From: a virus
Length of the DNA stretch: 30,991 bases
Reading direction: 5' to 3' (one strand)
IMG/VR virus record: IMGVR_UViG_3300025769_000521
Span: 1 to 30,991 of that record
How positions within the stretch are numbered: position 1 is the first letter of the stretch; each line of letters starts with the position of its first letter. The translations under genes were made by a program, and so were the position numbers. This document shows, in pieces, positions 9,108-15,152 of this stretch. Below the pieces are notes generated by a model. The model searched no databases. It saw only the letters and a program-made list of their open reading frames with translations, and had not been told where the DNA came from.

Positions 9108-9376
9108 GTACAAACATTAAAGGCACTATCGGAGAATACCAAGAAATAGTTAATTTAACTAGACAAGGTTATTGGGTAGCAAAAGCTTGTGATCCACAAT
9201 GTCCATTTGATTTAGTAGCTGTATCTCCTGATGGAACTATTAAATTACTAGACATAAAAACTAATACATTTCGTAAGAATGTAAAATCTTACAGAAGAAA
9301 AATTTGGCGATCACCTACTGCCAAACAAAAAAAATTAGGAATAAAAATTATCATGGTAGATCATGGCAACGATTAG
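9044..9376 (+). CDS. PD-(D/E)XK nuclease-like protein
   Basis: This 110-aa protein has a compact nuclease core: GTIGEYQEIVNLTRQGYWVAK supplies the N-terminal Glu, then PFDLVAV supplies Asp and LLDIKT supplies the D-x-K pair. This is the pattern of small PD-(D/E)XK enzymes such as Holliday-junction resolvase-like nucleases. No ATG, GTG or TTG lies between 9044 and the core, so the 64-base overlap with the preceding gene seems real. It could resolve replication intermediates or aid packaging; the substrate is unknown. Confidence 0.65.
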   Translation: MGNTNHKFKQSIKPGVKPIKLSTNIKGTIGEYQEIVNLTRQGYWVAKACDPQCPFDLVAVSPDGTIKLLDIKTNTFRKNVKSYRRKIWRSPTAKQKKLGIKIIMVDHGND

Positions 9377-9386
9377 GGAGCTAACT

Positions 9387-9464
9387 ATGAATTACTATTT
9401 TACAGGTGTTCTAATAATACTATTTGTATTGTTAGCAATATTTGGCAACCCAAGTAACTATTAA
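9387..9464 (+). CDS. Mini membrane peptide (25 aa)
   Basis: A 25-aa frame starts at an ATG with GGGAG about 7 bases upstream and ends in TAATG overlapping the next gene. The product is MNYYFTGV followed by the hydrophobic LIILFVLLAIFG and a short polar tail, so it is a single-pass membrane peptide. The ribosome site and perfect coupling argue that it is translated. It lies in the lysis-type gene cluster; function is unknown. Confidence 0.5.
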   Translation: MNYYFTGVLIILFVLLAIFGNPSNY

Positions 9465-9832
9465 TGAAAAATATAAAGCTATCAGAAAATACAGGAATAC
9501 AATTACCTGCAAAGAATCTTTTAATGATTGTAGCCGGTGCAGTTGTTGCAACGATTAGTTTTTTTGAATTAGAAAATAGGATTGGCTCACTTGAAACAAG
9601 TAGAGAATTATTTCAAGCTGATCTGTTAAAAAAATCAGAACAATTACCTACTGATCAAGAGCAATTTATGTTGCTAGAACATATAGCTTCACAAGTAGAA
9701 AATATTCAAAAAGAAATGGAAACAATGAGAAACAACAATGTCAATATAAATTATGCTATGAAAGATATTGAAAAAATTAAAGAAAATTTAGAATCGCTTA
9801 AAGATAAAGTTAGAGCTAATGGGAATCATTAA
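9464..9832 (+). CDS. Membrane-anchored coiled-coil protein
   Basis: This 122-aa protein has one N-terminal membrane segment at ~19-36 (LLMIVAGAVVATISFFEL). A long Glu/Lys-rich coiled coil follows, with MLLEHIASQVENIQKEMETM and a later KDIEKIKENLESLKDK. Such inner-membrane anchored coiled coils resemble i-spanin (Rz-like) proteins, and the next gene encodes a small signal-peptide protein. The neighbours include lysozyme and holin. The spanin assignment is an inference from topology. Confidence 0.5.
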   Translation: MKNIKLSENTGIQLPAKNLLMIVAGAVVATISFFELENRIGSLETSRELFQADLLKKSEQLPTDQEQFMLLEHIASQVENIQKEMETMRNNNVNINYAMKDIEKIKENLESLKDKVRANGNH

Positions 9833-10044
9833 TGGAACAGATGGTCATAGCTTTATTACTCCTGGTCAATAACGAAATTAAAGAAGCAAGATTACAACCA
9901 GATTTAAGCACCTGTTTATCTGGTAAAAGAAAAGCTACAAGACAGGTATCTAATAACATTGAATACAGATGTATTAAAACAAAAGCAGAATTAGAAAAAA
10001 ATATAGATGGCTCATTCTCAATTAAGAAACTGATTGTAGAATGA
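9832..10044 (+). CDS. Small exported protein, unknown
   Basis: This 70-aa protein begins with a short hydrophobic leader (MEQMVIALLLLVNN), suggesting export. Two Cys residues follow, in STCLSG and YRCIKT. There is no clear lipobox. It overlaps the previous gene by TAATG and the next by ATGA. Together with the upstream membrane coiled coil it could form a spanin-like pair, but this is weakly supported. Confidence 0.5.
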   Translation: MEQMVIALLLLVNNEIKEARLQPDLSTCLSGKRKATRQVSNNIEYRCIKTKAELEKNIDGSFSIKKLIVE

Positions 10045-10271
10045 TTGATAGATTATTAGGGAATATATTTGGATGGTTTGATAAACTTAATGAAAAGTTA
10101 AATGAAGTATTAACTTTTGATTATCCAAAACCAAAACCAAGAAGAAAAAAAAAGTGTAAAGATTGCCATTGTCAATGTCATTGTAAAGCAGAGTTTCATC
10201 TGCATCATTGGGATGGTGATGTTTGTACTTGTGAGGAATGTATATGTACGAAGAAGTCAAAGAAGAAATAA
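10041..10271 (+). CDS. Cys/His-rich, probably metal-binding protein
   Basis: This 76-aa protein has an amphipathic N-terminus (IDRLLGNIFGWFDKLNEKL), a basic linker (KPKPRRKKK) and then a dense cluster of Cys and His: CKDCHCQCHCK, FHLHHW and VCTCEECICTK, nine Cys in all. The spacing suggests binding of two or more zinc or other metal ions. It is coupled to the previous gene by ATGA, and its 3' end overlaps the lysozyme start. Function is unknown; the Cys density stands out from its neighbours. Confidence 0.55.
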   Translation: MIDRLLGNIFGWFDKLNEKLNEVLTFDYPKPKPRRKKKCKDCHCQCHCKAEFHLHHWDGDVCTCEECICTKKSKKK

Positions 10272-10675
10272 AAGCCTGTGAGGGTTATGTAAATAAAATT
10301 TACAAATGCACAGAGGGATTTGATACCATCTTTTATGGTCATAAGATTACACCTGAAGATGATTATGAACATGGAATAGAATATACAAAAGCAGAGGGTG
10401 AAGCTGTTTTTGAAAAAGATTTTCAAAGAACATTAGATGCAGCAGAAAGATTAATTGCTGACAGACCAATTAATAATACAGCTAAAGAAGTTATTATTAA
10501 CATGGTGTACCAAATCGGTGAGGGTGGAGTTAGCAAATTTAAGAATATGTTTAAGGCTCTTGATAACGAAGATTATGGAGAAGCTGCTTTCCAAATGCTA
10601 GACTCTTTATGGGCAAAGCAAACACCTAACAGAGCAAATAAACTTTCTAAAAAAATGCAATCAGCGAAATTATAG
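10244..10675 (+). CDS. T4-type lysozyme (GH24 endolysin) with E-C-T triad
   Basis: This 143-aa muramidase cleaves peptidoglycan for lysis. Numbered from the ATG at 10244, the catalytic triad is E13-(8 aa)-C22-(5 aa)-T28, within ACEGYVNKIYKCTEGFDTI, then the FYGH turn. The C-terminal half (NMVYQIGEGGVSKF and later KQTPNRANKL) matches T4 lysozyme closely. The Asp of T4 is replaced by Cys, a variant known from other phage endolysins. The ATG at 10238 touches the GAGGA ribosome site, so the ATG at 10244 (6-base spacing) was chosen. No signal peptide is seen, so release probably needs the downstream holin. Confidence 0.9.
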   Translation: MYEEVKEEIKACEGYVNKIYKCTEGFDTIFYGHKITPEDDYEHGIEYTKAEGEAVFEKDFQRTLDAAERLIADRPINNTAKEVIINMVYQIGEGGVSKFKNMFKALDNEDYGEAAFQMLDSLWAKQTPNRANKLSKKMQSAKL

Positions 10676-10684
10676 GAGAACATT

Positions 10685-11068
10685 ATGTGGTTAAGTGCAG
10701 TCAAACTAGCTTTAAATGCTGGTACTCATATCTATAAAAAAAGACAAGAAACTAAAATGGCTATGGCAGATGCTCAACATATGGCAGCTACCAAAATGGC
10801 TAAAGGTGAAACTGAATATCAAGGCAAACTTTTAGAAGCTAGACAGAATGATTATAAGGATGAATTTTGTCTTTTGATTTTAAGTTTCCCAATTATAATT
10901 TTGGCTTGGGCAGTATGGTCAGATGATCCAGCAGCTATGGACAAAGTAAATATTTTCTTTGAACATTTTGCAGCACTTCCATCATGGTTCACTAATCTCT
11001 GGATTTTAGTAGTGGCTAGTATTTTTGGAATTAAAGGCACTCAAGTATTTAGGAACAATAAAAAATAA
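10685..11068 (+). CDS. Holin-like protein (Holin_3TM type)
   Basis: This 127-aa protein has a strong AGGAG site. The N-terminal ~55 residues are amphipathic and charged (KMAMADAQHMAATKMAKGE). Two clear membrane spans follow: LLILSFPIIILAWAVW at ~63-78 and LWILVVASIFGIKG near ~104-117. The tail ends in basic FRNNKK. This arrangement matches three-helix holin/gene-transfer-release proteins of alphaproteobacterial and marine phages. It sits 9 bases after lysozyme, so it probably permeabilises the inner membrane for endolysin exit. Confidence 0.75.
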   Translation: MWLSAVKLALNAGTHIYKKRQETKMAMADAQHMAATKMAKGETEYQGKLLEARQNDYKDEFCLLILSFPIIILAWAVWSDDPAAMDKVNIFFEHFAALPSWFTNLWILVVASIFGIKGTQVFRNNKK

Positions 11069-11071
11069 TTG

Positions 11072-11290
11072 ATGTCAGAAAATTCAGAACTGATTAACGA
11101 ATATAAAGAACAAGTTCGTATCCTTAAACAAGAAGTAGCTGAACTGCAAGACGCAGGTAAATCTAAAGATAGTGCTAATAAAAGATGCTTACAAAAATTA
11201 GAACATTCAGCACAAGATTTAGAAGATGCTAATAAAAAAATTACAAGTTTAGAAGATGAACTTCATAAAATTAAAAAGAAAGACGATTAA
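11072..11290 (+). CDS. Small coiled-coil protein
   Basis: The ATG at 11072 is used; a TTG one codon upstream is less likely. The 72-aa product is almost entirely charged heptads (YKEQVRILKQEVAELQDAGK and SLEDELHKIKKKDD) with no membrane segment. It follows the holin gene and is coupled by TAATG to the next. It could be an Rz1/spanin accessory or an assembly factor. No family is recognised. Confidence 0.55.
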   Translation: MSENSELINEYKEQVRILKQEVAELQDAGKSKDSANKRCLQKLEHSAQDLEDANKKITSLEDELHKIKKKDD

Positions 11291-11529
11291 TGGAATTTGT
11301 ATTAAATTTAATAATGTGTTCTGCTGTAGCAAACACTTGCTTACCACCTTACAAATATCCTGATTTATTTGTTGATGGTTATTCTTGTATGATAGCTGGA
11401 AATACAGAGTCAATTCTTAAACTAGAAGAAATAGGTTATGAGGAAGTAAATAAAAATAAAATTTTTATTAAGTTTATATGTAATGAAAAAGTTATTGTAC
11501 CACCACCAAAACCAAAGGTTAAAGCATAA
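11290..11529 (+). CDS. Small exported Cys-containing protein
   Basis: This 79-aa protein begins with a short hydrophobic segment (MEFVLNLIMCSAVANTCLPP) that looks like a signal peptide. It has four Cys (10, 17, 33 and one near residue 64) and a proline-rich basic end (VPPPKPKVKA). The gene is coupled on both sides by TAATG. It could act in the periplasm at lysis, for example as an outer-membrane partner. Function is unknown. Confidence 0.5.
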   Translation: MEFVLNLIMCSAVANTCLPPYKYPDLFVDGYSCMIAGNTESILKLEEIGYEEVNKNKIFIKFICNEKVIVPPPKPKVKA

Positions 11530-11789
11530 TGGCAGAGTATCAAGGTAGAAAAGTTACACTCAATAAACCATTTAGATTACCAGCAGGTAAATCAAAAAAG
11601 AGTGGTGTGTATGTTCGTAATAAAAAAACAGGTAAGGTTAATAAAGTTACTTTTGGAGATCCTAATATGAAGATCCGAAAGAACAATCCTAAAGCTAAAA
11701 AAAGTTATCTTGCAAGATCAGGTGGGATTAAAACTAAAGGACAAAAAACTTTATCAGCAAATTATTGGTCAAGAAAAGCCTGGAGATAG
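11529..11789 (+). CDS. Basic DUF5872-like protein
   Basis: This 86-aa basic protein carries the signature of DUF5872-type phage proteins: KKSGVYVRNKKTGKVNKVTFGDPNMKI, then NNPKAKKSYLARSGG and a C-terminal YWSRKAW. Homologous segments are widespread in marine phages, alone or joined to larger proteins; their function is not known. It starts by overlapping the previous stop and is followed directly by the next ATG. Confidence 0.65.
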   Translation: MAEYQGRKVTLNKPFRLPAGKSKKSGVYVRNKKTGKVNKVTFGDPNMKIRKNNPKAKKSYLARSGGIKTKGQKTLSANYWSRKAWR

Positions 11790-12047
11790 ATGGCAAAAAA
11801 ACTTTGGAAAAAACCAAGTGTTATAGTTATTAATATTGGTAAGTGCAAATATTGCCAAGCCGAAATGGTAAATACAGAATCATTTGTAGCTTTCTATGGT
11901 GGGGAAAAAGCTCATTACGAATGTATGAAAAAAGATGACTTTAAAAAACTAATAGAAAAGGAAAAACAATGGCAAAAAGAAAAGGATTGTACGCAAACAT
12001 CCATGCAAAAAGAAAAAGAATCAAAGCTGGTTCAGGTGAACGAATGA
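11790..12047 (+). CDS. Small zinc-finger-like protein
   Basis: This 85-aa protein has C-x2-C (GKCKYCQAEM) and, ~26 residues on, H-x3-C (AHYECMKK), which can form one zinc site. The C-terminal third is charged and helical. Its last 79 bases overlap the next small gene in another frame, and that overlap may explain the Lys/Glu/Gln-rich end. A regulatory or nucleic-acid-binding role is possible; none is proven. Confidence 0.5.
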   Translation: MAKKLWKKPSVIVINIGKCKYCQAEMVNTESFVAFYGGEKAHYECMKKDDFKKLIEKEKQWQKEKDCTQTSMQKEKESKLVQVNE

Positions 12048-12130
12048 GAAAAGTAGGAACTAAAGGTGCGCCAACATCAGCAAATTTTAAAAAGGCAGCA
12101 AAGACTGCAAAGAAAAGAAAAAGAAAATAA
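11969..12130 (+). CDS. Small basic protein with LYANIHAKRKRIKAGSGE motif
   Basis: This 53-aa, strongly basic protein overlaps the previous gene by 79 bases. Its core KGLYANIHAKRKRIKAGSGE, followed by RMRKVGTKGAPT, is a block I recognise as recurring in small proteins of marine phages, which argues that this frame is translated despite the overlap. A GGAAAAACA stretch lies just upstream. The Lys-rich end suggests nucleic-acid binding or DNA packaging inside the head. It closes the late operon. Confidence 0.65.
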   Translation: MAKRKGLYANIHAKRKRIKAGSGERMRKVGTKGAPTSANFKKAAKTAKKRKRK

Positions 12131-12163
12131 CAGAATAGGTTTGGTCTTTTTAGATCAGATGTG

Positions 12164-12175
12164 AGTCATTTGACT
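12164..12175. promoter_or_regulatory. Candidate integrase arm-type site (left arm)
   Basis: AGTCATTTGACT at this position is the exact reverse complement of AGTCAAATGACT at 12580-12591, on the far side of the tRNA-derived core. A 12-base inverted match flanking a tRNA-identity segment and next to an integrase gene fits arm-type binding sites. Binding is inferred. Confidence 0.45.
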
Positions 12176-12344
12176 TGCAGGGATAGTGGTGGGTAAAAAA
12201 ATTTAAATGGTATAAAGTTTATATTGTGTTATCATTTGCTTAACATAGAGTTAATGTTTATGTGTAATAACAAATATAAAAATTATACTGACAATATATT
12301 TTTTTTTAAAAGTTCAAGTATAGTTAGTTTATTTAGGGGGTTTA

Positions 12345-12387
12345 ATTGATTACAAATCAATTGCTCTACCAGCTGAGCTACAAGGGC
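12345..12387 (-). other. attP core: 5' half of tRNA-Thr(UGU)
   Basis: Read on the minus strand from 12387, this is the first 43 nt of a tRNA: acceptor strand GCCCTTG, TA, D-stem GCTC/GAGC with AGCTGGTA loop, then anticodon stem ATTGA, loop TTTGTAA and TCAAT. The anticodon is TGT (Thr). The tRNA match stops at the end of the anticodon stem: no T-arm or 3' acceptor follows. A truncated tRNA beside a tyrosine integrase is the hallmark of an attP. Recombination within the anticodon loop would rebuild the host tRNA-Thr using the phage-carried 5' half. Confidence 0.8.
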
Positions 12388-12410
12388 ATTTTAAAAAACC
12401 TTATATACAT

Positions 12411-12450
12411 AGCCGAATTGGATCGCAAGATTCTTTTCGGCTCTTTTTTT
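12411..12450 (+). terminator. Rho-independent terminator downstream of late operon
   Basis: The arms AGCCGAA and TTCGGCT enclose an ~18-base loop and are followed by C and eight T residues. It lies downstream of the last late gene and beyond the tRNA-derived core. It would stop late transcripts before the integrase region. Confidence 0.7.
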
Positions 12451-12502
12451 GTATCTGTATTATTCAGTTTTATAAGGAAAAATAAATTTTTTCCTCAAAA
12501 TA

Positions 12503-12521
12503 TATACCGAATCTATACCGA
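12503..12521. repeat. Tandem TATACCGA direct repeats
   Basis: TATACCGA occurs at 12503-12510 and again at 12514-12521, an 11-base period (about one helical turn). The pair lies between the attP core and the right-arm repeats, where excisionase or a regulator could bind. Function is inferred from position. Confidence 0.4.
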
Positions 12522-12562
12522 TCAATTGCATATTTTTTTTATATTCCAGGTAGCCATGTGTA

Positions 12563-12592
12563 AAATGACTGATAAATATAGTCAAATGACTG
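12563..12592. promoter_or_regulatory. Candidate integrase arm-type sites (right arm, two direct repeats)
   Basis: AAATGACTG occurs at 12563-12571 and 12584-12592, spaced 21 bases (two helical turns). The second lies in AGTCAAATGACT, whose exact reverse complement is at 12164. Direct repeats of this sort beside the core and the integrase gene fit the arm sites of a tyrosine recombinase. Confidence 0.45.
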
Positions 12593-12662
12593 TTGATAAG
12601 CTACTTAACATCAGCTATAACCTATGTATAAGTTAATGATAACTAATATAGAGGAGAGAATA

Positions 12663-12977
12663 ATGACTACAAAAACAATTACTGTTAAGCATATACTTAA
12701 TGAAACAGTAGAAAAAAAAACCTTTTCTTGTTTAGAAGAAGTACAAGCTTATGTTTATACTTTACTAGATCAGAAAGATTTGTTTGTACCATCAAAAATT
12801 CATGGAGTTTATGAAACTGCTGATTGGATATGGACATCAAAACCTGGAAGTGCTTTCAACACAAGTTTGTTACAATTTTATTTTTTTTCAAATGATGAAA
12901 AAGAAAAACTTCCAGTTGATGAGTTAGAAGAATGTCAAAAAGAAAATGAGTTAAACTATTATGGTGGGAGAGCATAA
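12663..12977 (+). CDS. Small protein upstream of integrase, unknown
   Basis: This 104-aa protein starts at the ATG at 12663, which has GAGGAG about 7 bases upstream; ATGs further upstream lack a site. The product is acidic with no recognised domain (ITVKHILNETVEKKTFSCLE, and later ETADWIWTSKPGSAF). Its last base is the first base of the integrase start codon, so the two are probably co-expressed. It may be an integration or excision accessory factor, but it lacks a visible winged-helix or MerR-like pattern. Confidence 0.6.
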   Translation: MTTKTITVKHILNETVEKKTFSCLEEVQAYVYTLLDQKDLFVPSKIHGVYETADWIWTSKPGSAFNTSLLQFYFFSNDEKEKLPVDELEECQKENELNYYGGRA

Positions 12978-14131
12978 TGTCTAAAGAAAAGCTAGAGTAC
13001 AATAATATATCGTCAGTTAAAATTAATGGTAAAACTAAATATCGTTTTCAATACAAGGGTGCTGATAATAAAATTAAATTTATTACCAGTATAAATAAAA
13101 AGACTCTTAAACCTTTAGTGGTTAAGAAGATTGAAAAAGATGGTTTCAAAATTATTGATTTTAACTTTTGGGGTATAGAGGATGCACATAAGTTGTGGCT
13201 TGATCGTCAGTTATATAAAGAAAAAGAATATGGCAAACCATCTAAAAGCTGTATTAAAGATTATAATTCTATGGCTACCTATCATGTTTTGCCTTACTTC
13301 AAAAACCAAGACATTAGATTAATTGATAAGGATTTAATTAAAGATTTTGTTACACATTTAGAAACTAAACAATCTATTAATGCAAAAACATTATCTAAAA
13401 TTTTTAATGTTTTAAGTGCCATCCTGGACTATTCAGCTTCTCAAAATAAAATTCAAAGAAATGTTTGTAAGGATATGAATTTTTTATCTGACATTGTTAT
13501 AGTAGAAAAGCAGCAATCTAAATTAGATTTTAATGATTGGACTTTAGAAAAAGTTCAGCAGCTCATTAATCATGTAGAAAGAGATGATATTAAATTAATG
13601 TTTCATATTATGTTGCAGACTGCTTGTAGACCAAGTGAGATCAGAGGTTTAAATAAATCTAATTTAAAATTTAAATCTAATGTTCCTTACATAAGTATAA
13701 CTAATGCAGTTAAAAGAGATCAATCTTTAGGTTCAACTAAAACTAAATCAGGCACTAGAGATTTGGCAATATCTATTAGTCTTAAAGATAAAATACTTGA
13801 ACATCTTAATAGATTACCAGAAACTCAAACTAATTTGTTTCTTAATAGCAAGGGTGATTTTATGCGTTTAGAAACGATTATAAGGGCTCTAGACAGGGCA
13901 ATAAAGAGTTTTGGGGTAGAACTACCCATTGAAAGAAAAAGCTATTTTTTCAGGCACTATATGGCTACCTATTGGTCATTCAAAAAGAAGTACACAGATC
14001 CTCAAGACCTTGCAAATGCTTTAGGTGATAAAGATGTAAATTTTGTGAACAGAACTTACATCAAACCTTATGCAAATACTGAAATGGAAAAAGAAAAAAG
14101 CGATTGGTTAAACAATCAGTTTAAGGATTAA
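12977..14131 (+). CDS. int: Tyrosine-family integrase
   Basis: This 384-aa recombinase would catalyse integration at the tRNA-Thr site just upstream. Residues ~65-165 form the SAM-like core-binding domain (DAHKLWLDRQ and later QSINAKTLSKIFNVLSAILD). The catalytic domain shows R218 in TACRPSEIRGL, a Lys in STKTKSGTRDL (255 or 257), R326 in SYFFRHYMATYW and nucleophile Y361 in NRTYIKPY. The usual His three residues before the second Arg is Tyr (Y323), and the usual LGH reads LGD (D351), so two supporting residues differ. The N-terminal ~60 residues may be the arm-binding domain. Confidence 0.9.
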   Translation: MSKEKLEYNNISSVKINGKTKYRFQYKGADNKIKFITSINKKTLKPLVVKKIEKDGFKIIDFNFWGIEDAHKLWLDRQLYKEKEYGKPSKSCIKDYNSMATYHVLPYFKNQDIRLIDKDLIKDFVTHLETKQSINAKTLSKIFNVLSAILDYSASQNKIQRNVCKDMNFLSDIVIVEKQQSKLDFNDWTLEKVQQLINHVERDDIKLMFHIMLQTACRPSEIRGLNKSNLKFKSNVPYISITNAVKRDQSLGSTKTKSGTRDLAISISLKDKILEHLNRLPETQTNLFLNSKGDFMRLETIIRALDRAIKSFGVELPIERKSYFFRHYMATYWSFKKKYTDPQDLANALGDKDVNFVNRTYIKPYANTEMEKEKSDWLNNQFKD

Positions 14132-14132
14132 T

Positions 14133-14195
14133 ATGATTGAAGCTTTAATAATAATTGAGCTTTGTTTGATAGCTCATTACTTAATTACTAATTAA
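14133..14195 (+). CDS. Possible 20-aa hydrophobic peptide
   Basis: A short frame starts two bases after the integrase stop: MIEALIIIELCLIAHYLITN. It is hydrophobic and could be a membrane peptide. GGA lies near the start, but length alone gives little support. It ends directly against the convergent minus-strand gene. Confidence 0.25.
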   Translation: MIEALIIIELCLIAHYLITN

Positions 14196-14366
14196 TTATT
14201 TATACCAATACTTATCGTAGTTCTCTTTATTATAGGGAACTACATCCCACTCAATTTTTTTCTTAATACTTTTTTTAGCAAATTCTCTAGCATCTTTTTC
14301 TAAAGAAAATATATTATTACTAAAGGTGGTAAATATTTCTTTTGGTTTCCAGATTATAAAATACAT
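14196..14366 (-). CDS. Small hypothetical protein (56 aa)
   Basis: The 56-aa product begins MYFIIWKPKEIFTTFSNNIF and continues with a charged helix (LEKDAREFAKKSIKKKIEWD) and an aromatic tail (NYDKYWYK). The balanced composition and normal-looking strand/helix pattern suggest a real protein. No ribosome site is obvious; a 10-bp hairpin lies just upstream. It is the last gene on this strand, convergent with the integrase. Function is unknown. Confidence 0.55.
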   Translation of the reverse strand: MYFIIWKPKEIFTTFSNNIFSLEKDAREFAKKSIKKKIEWDVVPYNKENYDKYWYK

Positions 14367-14372
14367 AATTTA

Positions 14373-14407
14373 AGAGGGTAGGGAGATGACTAATAAACCT
14401 ACCCTCT
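14373..14407. repeat. 10-bp inverted repeat (hairpin)
   Basis: AGAGGGTAGG and CCTACCCTCT pair perfectly around a 15-base loop. It lies between two minus-strand genes, ahead of the 56-aa gene. No T-run follows on either strand, so mRNA processing, attenuation or protein binding is more likely than classic termination. Confidence 0.5.
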
Positions 14408-14450
14408 ATACACTAACTAAAGTGGATGGTTACAAAGCACCCACAATCAC

Positions 14451-14477
14451 TTACATCATTAGGGAATAATGATGTAA
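14451..14477. repeat. 10-bp inverted repeat downstream of the XRE regulator
   Basis: TTACATCATT and AATGATGTAA are perfect complements separated by 7 bases. It lies just past the stop of the minus-strand HTH gene. No T-run is present. It could be a protein operator or a transcript-end structure. Confidence 0.45.
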
Positions 14478-14487
14478 TAAGCACTTG

Positions 14488-14886
14488 TTAAAGTTCTGAT
14501 GACAGGGAGCAATCTCCATCATTGTTAGAACTATTAATAGGTGGCTTATGTTGACCTACTAATTCTGCAGCTTCACTTGTAAAATAATCAAGTGGCTTAT
14601 TAAAAAATTTACTCATTTGTATAAGTATGATTGTTGAAACTCCATTTTGTCCTTTCTCATATTTCTGAATTTGCTGAAAGGTTTTTGGTGGAGTTAAAGC
14701 TTTGGCTAATTTACTTTGTGTTAATGGTTTTTTTCTAGGTGTAGTCCAAATGTTTTTTGTTTCTGTGTCATAAGTTTTAACAAAAGTAACATGATTTAAT
14801 CTTGCTTCTTTAATTTTTTTTCCAATAGCTTTATTAAGAACTGTATCAAATTCAGTTTTGACTACATGGTTATATGGTCTTGGCAT
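14488..14886 (-). CDS. XRE-family HTH regulator
   Basis: This 132-aa protein has a Cro/CI-type helix-turn-helix: AIGKKIKEARL, then after a ~20-residue insertion LTQSKLAKALTPPKTFQQIQKYEKGQN and the closing helices TIILIQMSKFFNKPLDYF. The insertion between helix 1 and helix 2 is longer than in Cro. It is the distal regulatory gene of the leftward set, with a GGAGAG site before the ATG. It may act as an anti-repressor, Cro-like switch or control protein for the methyltransferases. Confidence 0.75.
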   Translation of the reverse strand: MPRPYNHVVKTEFDTVLNKAIGKKIKEARLNHVTFVKTYDTETKNIWTTPRKKPLTQSKLAKALTPPKTFQQIQKYEKGQNGVSTIILIQMSKFFNKPLDYFTSEAAELVGQHKPPINSSNNDGDCSLSSEL

Positions 14887-14954
14887 TTCTCTCTCCTTTG
14901 TTTTGGGCAGACTCCTAGCCTACAGTTAATTGCAACTTTTAAGTTAGTTAGTAA

Positions 14955-15152
14955 TTAAGTTTGTGCGTAAATGAATTTTGCATCTTCATTCTCAACACCA
15001 ACAATTTGCCTAAAAGTTTTGTCATACTTCTTTTTTGCATTAAGAGTATGAACACATTGACGACCTTTACTTTTAACTGGTCGCATAATCTCATCATGCA
15101 ATTTTTGAAGTTTGGCATATCTTCTAATTAGGCTATTACTCTTTGCTGCCAT
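14955..15152 (-). CDS. Small basic hypothetical protein
   Basis: The 65-aa product starts at the ATG at 15152, preceded by AAAGGA with 9-base spacing. An upstream ATG at 15230 would add residues that only mirror the overlapping gene, so it was not used. The product is basic and helical (SLIRRYAKLQKLHDEIMRP, then LNAKKKYDKTFRQIVGV). Function is unknown. It overlaps the upstream gene by 17 bases. Confidence 0.5.
   Translation of the reverse strand: MAAKSNSLIRRYAKLQKLHDEIMRPVKSKGRQCVHTLNAKKKYDKTFRQIVGVENEDAKFIYAQT

Larger units (their letters stand above)
12131..12662. other. Non-coding integration region
   Basis: This 532-base stretch has no supportable gene. It holds, in order, the left-arm repeat, an AT-rich spacer, the tRNA-Thr 5' half, a terminator, a GGAAAAA-TAAA-TTTTTTCC palindrome at 12476-12494, the TATACCGA tandem repeat and the right-arm repeats. 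A strong GAGGAG ribosome site for the next gene ends it. Confidence 0.65.

Noticed and set aside
12346-12636. Plus-strand open frame of 96 codons across the attP region
   Set aside because: It runs through the antisense of the tRNA half, the terminator and the arm repeats. It has no ribosome site, and its Phe/Ile-rich composition looks like translated AT-rich non-coding DNA.
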